21,671 nucleotides of DNA from Thermoplasmata archaeon (GCA_030044475.1 JASHVP010000171.1:1-21671); one strand, 5' to 3'; shown: positions 15,144-21,671, counted from the stretch's first letter. Numbers and translations are program-made. Notes: generated from the sequence alone by a model not told the origin.

Positions 15144-15163
15144 CGGCTTGGGTGCCGGCGGTG

Positions 15164-15964
15164 ATGACGCGCCGGTCCGGACCCCGTACGGCGCGCTCCG
15201 GCCGCCGGGAAATCGGGGTCGGACGGTACGCCCGCCTCGATCGGGACCGCGCGCGTCGGGTGGGCGTGCCGGAGGTGATCTTGGGCGAAGGAAAGGACGC
15301 GGGTCACTTGCTCGGCATCCTCCGCGAGCTCCACGCCCGGGGGTTGGGGGCGATCGTCTCGCGGCCGAGCGAGGAGCAACGTGGCGCGCTCGGGCGATCC
15401 GACCTCCCGCTCCGTCCGCTGGCGGCTGGGCGGCTCTATCGGCTGGCCGGGCCGTTGGGAGTCCGCTACCGACCGGGTCGGGTGGCCGTCCTCGCGGCGG
15501 GCACGAGCGACGTTCCGCTCGCGGAGGAGACGGTCGCCGTCCTGCGCGAGTTCGGACTCCAGGTCGTGACCGCGTATGACGTCGGGGTCGCGGGTCTGCA
15601 TCGGCTCCTGCGGGCGATCCGCGCGTTGGAGCGACGCCGACCGCAGGCGTACATCGTCTTCGCCGGACGGGAGGGCGCCCTGCCGACGGTCGTCGCGGGC
15701 CTCGTGCATGCGCCCGTCGTCGGGGTTCCGACCGCGGTCGGCTACGGGCGGGGAGGTCGCGGGGAGGCCGCGTTGACCGCGATGCTGCAGTCCTGCGCCC
15801 CGCTCGCGGTGGTCAACATCGACGCGGCGGTCCCCGCGGCTCTCTTCGTCGCGCAGCACTTCGCGGCCCCCCTCCGCTCCCGCCGGCGACCGCGGCCCCA
15901 GGTGCGGGCCCGGCGGCGCGGCCGGCCGGTACTCCCCCGGACGGGTCCAGCAAAGCCCAAGTGA
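15164..15964 (+). CDS. larB: LarB, pyridinium-3,5-biscarboxylic acid mononucleotide synthase
   Basis: The 266-residue protein matches LarB. The N-terminal part carries VPEVILGEGKDAGHLLGILREL. The C-terminal half resembles a PurE (AIR carboxylase) fold, with VAVLAAGTSDVPLAEE at about 107-121, AGREGALPTVVAGLV, then VGVPTAVGYGRGG, and AMLQSCAPLAVVNID near the end. Cysteine C211 in the SCA motif corresponds to the cysteine known to be essential in LarB. LarB carboxylates nicotinic acid adenine dinucleotide, the first step towards the nickel-pincer nucleotide cofactor. LarC, LarE and a LarA-type racemase are not in the window. The ATG at 15164 is preferred over the in-frame GTG codons at 15152 and 15161 because of the TATA box spacing. 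Confidence 0.87.
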   Translation: MTRRSGPRTARSGRREIGVGRYARLDRDRARRVGVPEVILGEGKDAGHLLGILRELHARGLGAIVSRPSEEQRGALGRSDLPLRPLAAGRLYRLAGPLGVRYRPGRVAVLAAGTSDVPLAEETVAVLREFGLQVVTAYDVGVAGLHRLLRAIRALERRRPQAYIVFAGREGALPTVVAGLVHAPVVGVPTAVGYGRGGRGEAALTAMLQSCAPLAVVNIDAAVPAALFVAQHFAAPLRSRRRPRPQVRARRRGRPVLPRTGPAKPK

Positions 15965-15986
15965 CGGTTCGTCCTTTCAGCTTCCC

Positions 15987-16529
15987 ATGCCCGCGCGGGC
16001 GCTCCGGATCACTCGCTTCACCGTCATGGCCACCTTGCAGGCGGCCCGAGCTCGCCGATTGGGCCTTCCGGAGCCGTCGGCGTTCTCCTGGGGCCTGAAT
16101 CGCGCGATTTTCTACGCGGCCGCGAAACAGGGCTTCGGCAGCCCGGGCGGACGGTCGGCGACCGGAGAACCGACCCCGGGGACCACTCCGAGCGGTATGT
16201 ACCGGCTCGGGGACGACTTCGCGTATCGGACACCGGAGGGTTCCGAGCTGCGGTTCACCATCGGGGGAGAGGTCCAGACGGAAGCGGAATTCCGCCGGCA
16301 AGTCGCCGCGCGATTCGGGAGCGACCAGAACTTCGCGGCCGCTTGGCGGGAGGCTGAGGCACTGATCGCGAAGTTCGACGACGCCGCGCTGAAGTCCGGT
16401 CGGCGGTTCTATTCGGAGGTGTACAAGCCCCGGCGGGACGATCTCGTGGCGCAATGGAATGAACGGTACCTCCACGGCCAACCCGTCCCGTCGAGCCCGC
16501 CCCGCCGGGCCGGGCGGCCGGGCGCGTGA
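15987..16529 (+). CDS. Conserved-looking protein of unknown function
   Basis: I do not recognise this 180-residue protein. It starts with a short basic region, then an ordered-looking segment (EPSAFSWGLNRAIFYAAAKQ) at about residues 29-48. A glycine/proline/threonine-rich stretch (50-70) is followed by a probable beta hairpin (FAYRTPEGSELRFTIGGEVQ) and a charged helical half ending in KPRRDDLVAQWNERY. It has no cysteine, no signal peptide and no membrane segment. It begins 22 nt after larB on the same strand, so cotranscription is likely. An ATG at 16026 is an alternative start that would drop 13 residues. Codon use is in keeping with the neighbours, and no other frame here looks better, so I take it as a real gene. 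Confidence 0.7.
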   Translation: MPARALRITRFTVMATLQAARARRLGLPEPSAFSWGLNRAIFYAAAKQGFGSPGGRSATGEPTPGTTPSGMYRLGDDFAYRTPEGSELRFTIGGEVQTEAEFRRQVAARFGSDQNFAAAWREAEALIAKFDDAALKSGRRFYSEVYKPRRDDLVAQWNERYLHGQPVPSSPPRRAGRPGA

Positions 16530-16598
16530 GAGCCCGAGGGCGGCGGTCGCGGGGCCGGGCCGTTGCTCGGGTCACGGTAGCCCGCGACGACGGAACTT

Positions 16599-16619
16599 GG
16601 AGGGGCCTTGCCCCCCTCC
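16599..16619. other. Small GC-rich hairpin in an intergenic spacer
   Basis: GGAGGGG and CCCCTCC form a perfect 7-bp stem around a 7-nt loop in the 226-nt gap between the unknown gene and the coiled-coil gene. No T-run follows it, so a standard terminator is not supported. It could be mRNA structure or chance in GC-rich DNA. Nothing else recognisable lies in this spacer (16530-16755) apart from a GGGTTTTTG tract at 16748-16756. Confidence 0.25.
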
Positions 16620-16755
16620 GACCTTCCGCGCCGCGCGGCTCCCTCGGGACGGCGCCCCGGCCCCGTCTCGGTCGGTGGCATCGGGTGGCACGCGGGAGCC
16701 TCCCTCCCTCGGTCCCACGGGCGGATGGCGGGGGAGCGGGGGGAAAGGGTTTTTG

Positions 16756-17682
16756 ATGGGTGCGAAGCCTCGGCCGGTCGTGCCGTCACGACCGTTGCTC
16801 TCGGACGAGGAGGAGCGGGCGGAGCGCGACGACCGGTTGAAGCTCCGGTCGATCGACGCGAAGCTCGACGCCCTCTATCGACGGCGGGGCGACCTGATGG
16901 CGCAGGCGCGGGCGATCTCGAGTGAGCAACGGACGCTCTTCGATCGACGGCAGGACCCGCAGGCGGAGGTCGAGCAGCTCTACGACGAGCACGGGCGCTT
17001 GGGCGGCCGTCTGGCCGAGCTGCGCAAGCAACGCGACGCGGCCCGTCGGGCGCTCGAGACCGCCGTGATCCACCGCCGCGAGCTCACCCTGCAGCTGGGC
17101 CCGGGGGATCGCATTCGCCCCGAGGCGATCCGCAAGGAGATCGCGGACCTCGAGCTCCGGCAGCAGACCACCGCCCTCCCGATCGACGAGGAGAACGCGC
17201 TCATCGCCCGCCTGCGCCAGCGGGCGCGCGACCTCAAGGACGCGGAAGCGCGGACGAGCGTCGTGGCCGAGCACGAGCAACGCCGCAAGACCGCCGACCA
17301 GGCGATCCTCGCGGCCCGCGCCGAGGTCGAACGCCTCTCGAAGGAGCTCGAGTCGACGAAAGGGGAGCGCGACCGCACGATGGGGGCGGTGCGGGAGAAG
17401 CTCGCCGCGGCGGGTGGGATCCTCGCCGACCTCCGCGCCAAGGGTCGCGCGCGCGCCGAACTGATGGAGCAGGTCTACGCCGTCTCGCGCGAGATGGACG
17501 GCCTCGAGCGGGAGGGCCGGGAGCTGCTGCAGCGGTCCCGGTCGCGGCGGGACGAGGCGCGCCGGACGTTGCGCGAGTACAGTCGCGGTCGGGGGGACCC
17601 GTCGGAGAGCCTCCTCGCCTCGGCCGCCGAGGCACACCTCGAAGAGTTGCTGAAGCGGGGCCGGGTCACGCTGTCGGGCTGA
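16756..17682 (+). CDS. Archaeal coiled-coil protein (COG1340-like)
   Basis: The 308-residue protein is almost entirely charged heptad-rich helix from about residue 18 to 290, with repeated Leu/Ala at core positions and many Arg, Glu and Gln residues. It has no membrane segment or catalytic motif. Size and composition resemble the archaeal coiled-coil family COG1340, often mislabelled as phosphoserine phosphatase and without a proven role. Breaks in the coil near residues 115-125 (LGPGDRIRPEA) and 144-149 (LPIDEE) suggest a hairpin of antiparallel helices. Start choice is open: ATG at 16756 follows a T-run directly, while GTG at 16780 lies about 25 nt after the T-run and would fit the leaderless pattern seen elsewhere. 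The frame is also open upstream to 16459, but that part is not protein-like. Confidence 0.8.
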   Translation: MGAKPRPVVPSRPLLSDEEERAERDDRLKLRSIDAKLDALYRRRGDLMAQARAISSEQRTLFDRRQDPQAEVEQLYDEHGRLGGRLAELRKQRDAARRALETAVIHRRELTLQLGPGDRIRPEAIRKEIADLELRQQTTALPIDEENALIARLRQRARDLKDAEARTSVVAEHEQRRKTADQAILAARAEVERLSKELESTKGERDRTMGAVREKLAAAGGILADLRAKGRARAELMEQVYAVSREMDGLEREGRELLQRSRSRRDEARRTLREYSRGRGDPSESLLASAAEAHLEELLKRGRVTLSG

Positions 17683-17694
17683 GCCCGTCCGGAC

Positions 17695-18588
17695 CTACGC
17701 GTTGATCGAGACGACGGTGATCTGGAAGATCAGCGTCTGCCCGATCACTTCCTTGTTGAAGTTCTCGACGAACGTCCCCGACCCGACGTTGACCGCCGAG
17801 ACGATGTAGTCGGTCGTCGCGGGCGCGCTGCCGCACGTGAACGAGGTCGTGGCGTGCCCGAGGACGAGCCCGGCCTGGCTCGGGCTCAACTGGTCGGTCA
17901 GCGTGACGGTCGTGGCGGTCAGGTTCGTGACCGAGACCGGGTAGCCGCTCGGGGACGACGTCCAACCGACGGTCGGCAGGTTCTCCACGACCACGGCGGA
18001 GGCGTTCGCCGACAGGACGAGGTCGGGCCAGCCGTAGGTCGGGTCGGCGAACTGGGTCCCGGCCACCGCGCTCTCCCCCGGGTAGGTCGTCGCGAACGCC
18101 GAGGCCGCCACGGTCACCACGGTCGGGACGGTGAAGGTGAGCGGCGCGGTGACGAGGCAGCTCGTGTTCTGCGCCCCGTACCCGAGCCCGGGCGGGATCG
18201 TCACGAACCGGGTCTGGTTGACCGCCATCCCGAGGACCCCCTGCCAGAACCCCGTGACGAGGCCGGACGAGCTCCCGTCGACGAACGTGAGGGGCGTGTA
18301 GGTGCTCTCGTTCCCTCGCAGGGCGAACTCGAGCGACTTCGGGTACGTCGCGTTGTTGAGCGCGACGGAGTAGATCGAGGTGTCGAAGACCCGACCGATC
18401 TGGGGGCTGCTACCGAAGTAGCCGATGTAGTTGACGCTCACGTTGTCGCCGACCGCGATCCGGGCCGGGCCGGGCGGACCGGGCGCATGGTTGAAGTAGT
18501 ACAGCACGCCGGCGACGGCGCCGCCCGCGACCAGGACCAGCACGATCAGGATCGCCAGGACCGTCCGCGAAAAGCGTCGCTCCACCAT
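17695..18588 (-). CDS. Membrane-anchored FKBP-type peptidyl-prolyl isomerase with a large insert
   Basis: The 297-residue protein starts with a basic tail and one membrane segment (about residues 9-32), which probably anchors it with the rest outside the cell. The FKBP domain begins with VGDNVSVNYIGYF, GRVFDTS, FVDG and GFWQGVLGMAVNQTRFVTIP, ending this part at PGLGYG. The last FKBP strand, IGQTLIFQITVVSI, is at the extreme C-terminus, so about 130 residues are inserted at the point where SlyD-like FKBPs carry their chaperone flap domain. There are at least seven N-x-S/T sequons and two cysteines in the outer part, consistent with an exported glycoprotein. It would catalyse prolyl isomerisation or act as a chaperone of exported proteins. 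The best TATA box lies about 105 nt upstream, leaving a leader with a 16-codon ORF. Confidence 0.87.
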   Translation of the reverse strand: MVERRFSRTVLAILIVLVLVAGGAVAGVLYYFNHAPGPPGPARIAVGDNVSVNYIGYFGSSPQIGRVFDTSIYSVALNNATYPKSLEFALRGNESTYTPLTFVDGSSSGLVTGFWQGVLGMAVNQTRFVTIPPGLGYGAQNTSCLVTAPLTFTVPTVVTVAASAFATTYPGESAVAGTQFADPTYGWPDLVLSANASAVVVENLPTVGWTSSPSGYPVSVTNLTATTVTLTDQLSPSQAGLVLGHATTSFTCGSAPATTDYIVSAVNVGSGTFVENFNKEVIGQTLIFQITVVSINA

Positions 18589-18616
18589 CGATCGTGCCTA
18601 CCGGGATCGTCGGGGG

Positions 18617-18667
18617 TCAGCTCGTCGCTGGTCTCGTCATCGGATCGGAGAGACAGGTGGTCCTCAT
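18617..18667 (-). CDS. Possible 16-codon leader ORF upstream of the FKBP gene
   Basis: The ATG at 18667 lies 25 nt after TATATATAG, the same distance as for other leaderless starts here. It opens a 16-residue frame (MRTTCLSDPMTRPATS) ending in TGA at 18617. The FKBP ATG follows 28 nt later in another frame. It could be a translated leader peptide affecting FKBP expression, or simply the untranslated leader of that mRNA. There is no homology evidence, so this is a positional inference only. Confidence 0.25.
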   Translation of the reverse strand: MRTTCLSDPMTRPATS

Positions 18668-18692
18668 TCCCCCGCGGCTCGGAGCCCGGGGT

Positions 18693-18701
18693 CTATATAT
18701 A
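18693..18701 (-). promoter_or_regulatory. Strong TATA box upstream of the FKBP gene
   Basis: TATATATAG on the minus strand is the best TATA match in the window, with a purine-rich GGAAGCAGCG just upstream that could act as a BRE. It lies 23 nt after the stop of the RPA-associated gene and 104 nt before the FKBP start. It suggests that the FKBP gene has its own promoter and a leader of about 80 nt. Confidence 0.6.
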
Positions 18702-18724
18702 CGCTGCTTCCGCCGGAGGGCGGT

Positions 18725-19639
18725 TCACGAGCGGCGGAGCTTCCCGACGATCGGCTCCTCGACGACCCCTTCCTCCTCCAGACGGTTCAGTACCGCCTCC
18801 GCCCGCTCGGCCACGAGCCCGCGGGCCGACGTCCGCTCCACGAGCTCCTTCCAGTCCGCGTACCCGTCGACCGAGCCATCCGCGACCTCGTCGAGCAGAT
18901 CGAGGAACAGCGACTCTTCGGCCCGCTCGGCGACGGTCGGCGGGGCGGGCGGGGGAGGGGGCGGGGGGGACCGGGTCACCCGGACCTGGGGGGGAACGGC
19001 GCTCGGCGGAGCGGCCGCGCCTCCCGCGACCGCCCGGATCACGCCGGCCAGCTCCCGTCGGAACGCCGGTCGGTCGACCTGGGGATACCGCGCCAGAGAG
19101 GCGCGGGCCGCCCGGACCCACCCGGCGGGCACCCCGTCCCGGCGCAGCTCCTCGTCCGAAACGGTCGGACCGCGCTCCACGCGCTCGACCAGGTCGAGCC
19201 GGTCGAGCGTCTGGCGGGCGATCTCCGCGAGGATCGATCGCTCGTCGGCCTCCGCCACGGCCCGCACCGCCTCGGCTCGTACGGAGACGTACGCCACCCC
19301 ATCGCGCCCTCGGTAGAGGTGGGTTTTCCCGACGACCAGGGCGGGACCCGGCGTCGTCACCGCGCGCAGTTGCGCCATCGCCCGGGGCTGGAACGAGCCC
19401 GCGGTGACGGCGATCGAGCCGGTCGGGTCGGCGAGGCGGGACCGCCAGAACGGCTGGTTCTCGTCGCGGCCGATCGGCTCGGCGGGCGACAGGGTCCCCG
19501 AGAGCAGCACGCGGCTCATCCGGGCGCCGAACGGGCTCAAGAGGTAGGTCGTCGCCCGGTCGCCCGTCCCCTTCTCCTCCTCGAGCGACGCCTCCAGCTC
19601 CCGGGCCGTGACCCGCCACGCCGGTTCCCGGAGCGACAT
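18725..19639 (-). CDS. RPA-associated protein (COG3390-like)
   Basis: The 304-residue protein has an N-terminal OB-fold region (about 28-125) with YLLSPFGARMSRVLLSGTL, ENQPFWRSRLADPTGSIAVT and ALVVGKTHLYRGRDGVAYV. A helical middle follows, then a proline tract (about 225-235) coded by a long C-run. A C-terminal winged-helix-like domain (236-304) ends in LNRLEEEGVVEEPIVGKLRR. This matches archaeal RPA-associated proteins, which are encoded beside RPA genes and cooperate with them in single-strand DNA binding, replication and repair. Its ATG overlaps the RPA stop by one base (TGATG), so the pair is translationally coupled. The long upstream open frame to 21097 is only a shadow of the RPA gene. 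Confidence 0.86.
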   Translation of the reverse strand: MSLREPAWRVTARELEASLEEEKGTGDRATTYLLSPFGARMSRVLLSGTLSPAEPIGRDENQPFWRSRLADPTGSIAVTAGSFQPRAMAQLRAVTTPGPALVVGKTHLYRGRDGVAYVSVRAEAVRAVAEADERSILAEIARQTLDRLDLVERVERGPTVSDEELRRDGVPAGWVRAARASLARYPQVDRPAFRRELAGVIRAVAGGAAAPPSAVPPQVRVTRSPPPPPPPAPPTVAERAEESLFLDLLDEVADGSVDGYADWKELVERTSARGLVAERAEAVLNRLEEEGVVEEPIVGKLRRS

Positions 19640-20805
19640 CACGCCCCCGGCCCCAGTCGGGCCGTCAGATCGTCGGCCGTGGCATCCAGGTCGAGGTCGA
19701 CTCGCTCGACGGACTCGGGGAAGACGGTCACCCCGAAGTCGTCCTTCGTCCCGCTCCCGCGCACCCGGAGCCGTCGGCCGAACACGGACTCGAACAGCTG
19801 CTCCTCCAGGAGCGAGGGGTCGGGCAGGTCGCGAAGCCGGGCCCGAGCTTCCTCGAGCGTGATCCCCCAGAGCCGCTCGGTCTCGGCGCGCGCGACGTTC
19901 ACGGTCACGGCCCCGGTGCCGTCGTCGAGGACCAGTCGGGCCCGGAGGTCCGGCTGCCCCTCGACCTGCCCGTGCACCCGACAGATCCCGCTGGTGACCG
20001 AGCGACCGCACGTCGGGCACCGGTAGACGAGTCCGCTCGGCGGGAGCAGCCCGACCACGATCCCCTCCACCGCGAGAGCGACGCCGCCGCCCTCGTCCTC
20101 GACCTCCGCGATCGAGCGCGGCGGGGACCGCAACAGCTCCGCGGGGTCGGGCAGTTCGGCCCCGTCGATCCGAGTGACGACGGTCCGTTCGTCGAGCACG
20201 AGCTGGGGCCGGCCGCGGAACGTGCGGACGTACCCGCCCGCCAGACGGACGGCCTCGCCGACGCCGAGGCGGAAGTCGCTCCACGCGGAGAACGCGATCG
20301 GTCCGGAGCGGTCGGCGAGGAGACCATCGTAGACGACGCGCCGCTCCTCTCCGACGCTCACGCTCCGGGAGGCGACGCGGACGACCCGGACCTCGAGGCG
20401 GAACCCCTCGTCGCCGGCCCGAAGGTCCCGGACGGGCCGCTGCGGGACGTCGTCCCCGTCGACCGCCGGCAGTTCCGCCCCGCTCGCGGGCCCGATGCGC
20501 GTCTTCCAGGTGAAGACCAGTTCGGAGCGTCCTCGGAACTCTCGGACCTCGGCCCCGACCGCCCGGAGCACCGCTCCCCGATCGAGCCCTTCCCGCGGCG
20601 GGTCCCACCACGTGAACCGAACCGTCGCCGTTCCATCGCTGAGCAGACCCGAGACCAGGGGCCGCCGACTGCCGTCCGACCGCCGGGTCACCTCCCGGCG
20701 GTCGGCGGTCACGATCCGGGCGACGACCTCGACCGGGGAGACGGCCGGGCGCAGGTCGCGGAGCCGGACCTCGGGGAGGGTGGGCGCGGCGTCGCTGGAC
20801 GACAT
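19639..20805 (-). CDS. rpa: Replication protein A (single-strand DNA-binding protein)
   Basis: The 388-residue protein has three OB-fold-like repeats, at about residues 12-105, 125-215 and 245-345. The first two share the pattern of a DGT/RSG strand followed by FSAW or FTWW and then EFRGRSELVF or TFRGRPQLVL. A zinc finger with C263, C266, C275 and H278 (CPTCG and CRVHG) lies in the third, as in euryarchaeal RPA41-type proteins. It coats single-stranded DNA in replication, repair and recombination. The ATG lies 25 nt after CTTTATC, consistent with a leaderless start, and the next gene, encoding the RPA-associated partner, overlaps its stop. The head-to-head neighbour is pyrF, 120 nt away. Identity is well supported; the number of OB folds is my reading of the pattern. 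Confidence 0.9.
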   Translation of the reverse strand: MSSSDAAPTLPEVRLRDLRPAVSPVEVVARIVTADRREVTRRSDGSRRPLVSGLLSDGTATVRFTWWDPPREGLDRGAVLRAVGAEVREFRGRSELVFTWKTRIGPASGAELPAVDGDDVPQRPVRDLRAGDEGFRLEVRVVRVASRSVSVGEERRVVYDGLLADRSGPIAFSAWSDFRLGVGEAVRLAGGYVRTFRGRPQLVLDERTVVTRIDGAELPDPAELLRSPPRSIAEVEDEGGGVALAVEGIVVGLLPPSGLVYRCPTCGRSVTSGICRVHGQVEGQPDLRARLVLDDGTGAVTVNVARAETERLWGITLEEARARLRDLPDPSLLEEQLFESVFGRRLRVRGSGTKDDFGVTVFPESVERVDLDLDATADDLTARLGPGA

Positions 20806-20830
20806 CGGACGGGCGCGAACGGTCGGTGTC

Positions 20831-20837
20831 GATAAAG
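20831..20837 (-). promoter_or_regulatory. TATA box of the RPA operon
   Basis: CTTTATC on the minus strand ends 25 nt before the ATG at 20805. It is one of only two A/T-rich patches in the 120-nt spacer between rpa and pyrF, and fits a leaderless archaeal promoter. Confidence 0.5.
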
Positions 20838-20896
20838 CTCTCCCGGTTCGGCCGGAGGGTGGAGGGCGCCGGTCCCGGGTGGACCCGACACAACCC

Positions 20897-20902
20897 TTTT
20901 GG
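20897..20902 (+). promoter_or_regulatory. Weak A/T box ahead of pyrF
   Basis: TTTTGG lies about 23 nt before the GTG at 20926. It is a poor TATA match but the only A/T patch at the right distance, so it is the best candidate for the pyrF promoter. Confidence 0.3.
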
Positions 20903-20925
20903 CGCGGACCTCCTGCGGGACCGCG

Positions 20926-21671
20926 GTGGCGCCGAAGTTCCTGTCGAAGGTCGACAAGATCCTCGCGGCGCGGAATTCGCTCGTCTGCGTCGGGCTCGAC
21001 CCCGACCCGGCGCTGATGCCGAAGGCACTGCGCCGGCTCGGGCCGGGGCCGCAGCTGGACCGGTTCCTCGACGGGGTCGTCCGGGCCACGTGGCCACACG
21101 CCGCGGCGTACAAGATGCAGCTCGGGTCGTACTTCCAGTACGGGCCGCGCGGCATGCAGGCGCTGGAACGGGTCACTCGGACGATCGGGCCGACGCGCCT
21201 GCGGATCCTCGACCTCAAAGCGAACGACATCCCGAACACGATGCGCATGTTCCGGGACGGCGTCTTCAAGCGGTTCGGGTTCGACGCGGTCACCGTCACG
21301 CCCTGGCTCGGTTGGGAGACGTTCCAGCCGTTCCTCGAGGACCCGTCGCACGGGATCTTCGTCGTCGCCCACTCCTCCAACGCCGGCGCGCTCGACTTCC
21401 AGGAGATCCCGACGCCCCGCGGACCGCTCTGGCTCGCGATCGTCGGGGAGGTGCGTCGTCTGGCGCACGCGCACGGGAACCTCGGCGTCGTCCTGGGCGC
21501 GACGTTCTCCGACGCGTTCCGGGCCGCCCGGTCGACGCTCGGGAACGGGATCCCGATCCTCGTGCCGGGGATCGGGGCCCAGGGGGGGTCGCTCGCCACG
21601 GCCGTGCGAGAGGGCGTGGACGCGCACGGCCGGGCGCTGCTCGTGAACGCCTCGCGAAGCATCCTCTACGC
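20926..21671 (+). CDS. pyrF: Orotidine 5'-phosphate decarboxylase, type-2-like (3' end cut)
   Basis: The frame runs from GTG at 20926 to the window end, giving 248 residues with no stop. Motifs of the OMP decarboxylase barrel are LVCVGLDPDP at 19-28, AYKMQLGSYFQYG at 61-73, and the catalytic LDLKANDIPNT with D96, K98 and D101. Near the end are HSSNAGALDFQE and VPGIGAQGG. It decarboxylates OMP to UMP, the last step of de novo pyrimidine synthesis. PGIGAQGG and the length, already beyond about 220 residues of many archaeal type-1 enzymes, point to the type-2 subfamily better known from bacteria. The gene is divergent from rpa. Its 3' end is outside the window, so nothing can be said about fusion or downstream partners. 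Confidence 0.92.
   Translation, partial: MAPKFLSKVDKILAARNSLVCVGLDPDPALMPKALRRLGPGPQLDRFLDGVVRATWPHAAAYKMQLGSYFQYGPRGMQALERVTRTIGPTRLRILDLKANDIPNTMRMFRDGVFKRFGFDAVTVTPWLGWETFQPFLEDPSHGIFVVAHSSNAGALDFQEIPTPRGPLWLAIVGEVRRLAHAHGNLGVVLGATFSDAFRAARSTLGNGIPILVPGIGAQGGSLATAVREGVDAHGRALLVNASRSILY

Noticed and set aside
16599..16619. Intrinsic terminator at the GC-rich hairpin
   Set aside because: No T-run follows, and archaeal termination normally depends on T-runs. It is listed only as a hairpin with low confidence.
16459..16755. Upstream extension of the coiled-coil gene frame
   Set aside because: It overlaps the preceding gene and is Arg/Gly/Pro-rich, unlike the helical protein that follows; no start signal supports it.
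18940..18972. G-rich tract as a regulatory or quadruplex element
   Set aside because: It codes for the poly-proline linker of the RPA-associated protein, which explains the base composition without a further function.
19640..21097. Long open frame upstream of the RPA-associated gene (790 residues in total)
   Set aside because: This part is the antisense or out-of-frame shadow of rpa and pyrF. The TGATG overlap gives a natural start at 19639.
1..21671. Defence island, CRISPR array, insertion sequence, tRNA or rRNA genes
   Set aside because: I saw no regularly spaced repeats, transposase or nuclease motifs, or recognisable RNA gene sequence. Gene content is metabolic and housekeeping. Small RNA genes without strong sequence marks could still be missed by eye.

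Overview
The window reads as high-GC euryarchaeal chromosome. A Thermoplasmata-like lineage is an inference from gene content and not proven. Archaeal markers are a Bud32 kinase, translation factor aIF1A, an RPA gene paired with an RPA-associated protein gene, a thiolase coupled to a DUF35 zinc-ribbon protein, and a COG1340-like coiled-coil protein. Genes are packed tightly. Most unlinked genes have a short A/T-rich box 20-31 nt before the start codon, as expected for leaderless archaeal transcripts. I saw no rRNA, tRNA, CRISPR array, transposase or integrase, and no gene-free stretch over 300 bases.

Layout. 1-2449 (+): end of a thiolase, a DUF35 acyl-CoA-binding partner and an acyl-CoA ligase. 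2446-4472 (-): acyl-CoA dehydrogenase and enoyl-CoA hydratase. 4527-7294 (+): MFS transporter, agmatinase-like ureohydrolase and Bud32. 7301-10095 (-): amidohydrolase, aIF1A and the NAD(P)HX repair enzyme Nnr. 10194-12160 (+): membrane PH-domain protein and a FixC-like flavoprotein. 12176-15104 (-): a second acyl-CoA dehydrogenase with EtfB and EtfA. 15164-17682 (+): LarB, an unrecognised protein and a coiled-coil protein. 17695-20805 (-): RPA, RPA-associated protein and a membrane-anchored FKBP. 20926-end (+): start of a type-2-like orotidine 5'-phosphate decarboxylase.

How they fit together. Acyl-CoA ligase, two acyl-CoA dehydrogenases, enoyl-CoA hydratase and thiolase cover most of a beta-oxidation route. 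EtfAB and the FixC-like protein would carry the electrons from the dehydrogenases towards the quinone pool. No 3-hydroxyacyl-CoA dehydrogenase and no FixX ferredoxin are visible here. The rest is housekeeping: tRNA modification, translation initiation, cofactor repair, nickel-pincer cofactor synthesis, single-strand DNA binding and pyrimidine synthesis.

I found no clear new defence or mobile system. The observations most worth following are the promoter/leaderless pattern, a possible 16-codon leader ORF ahead of the FKBP gene, the FixC without FixX, and the unrecognised protein downstream of larB.
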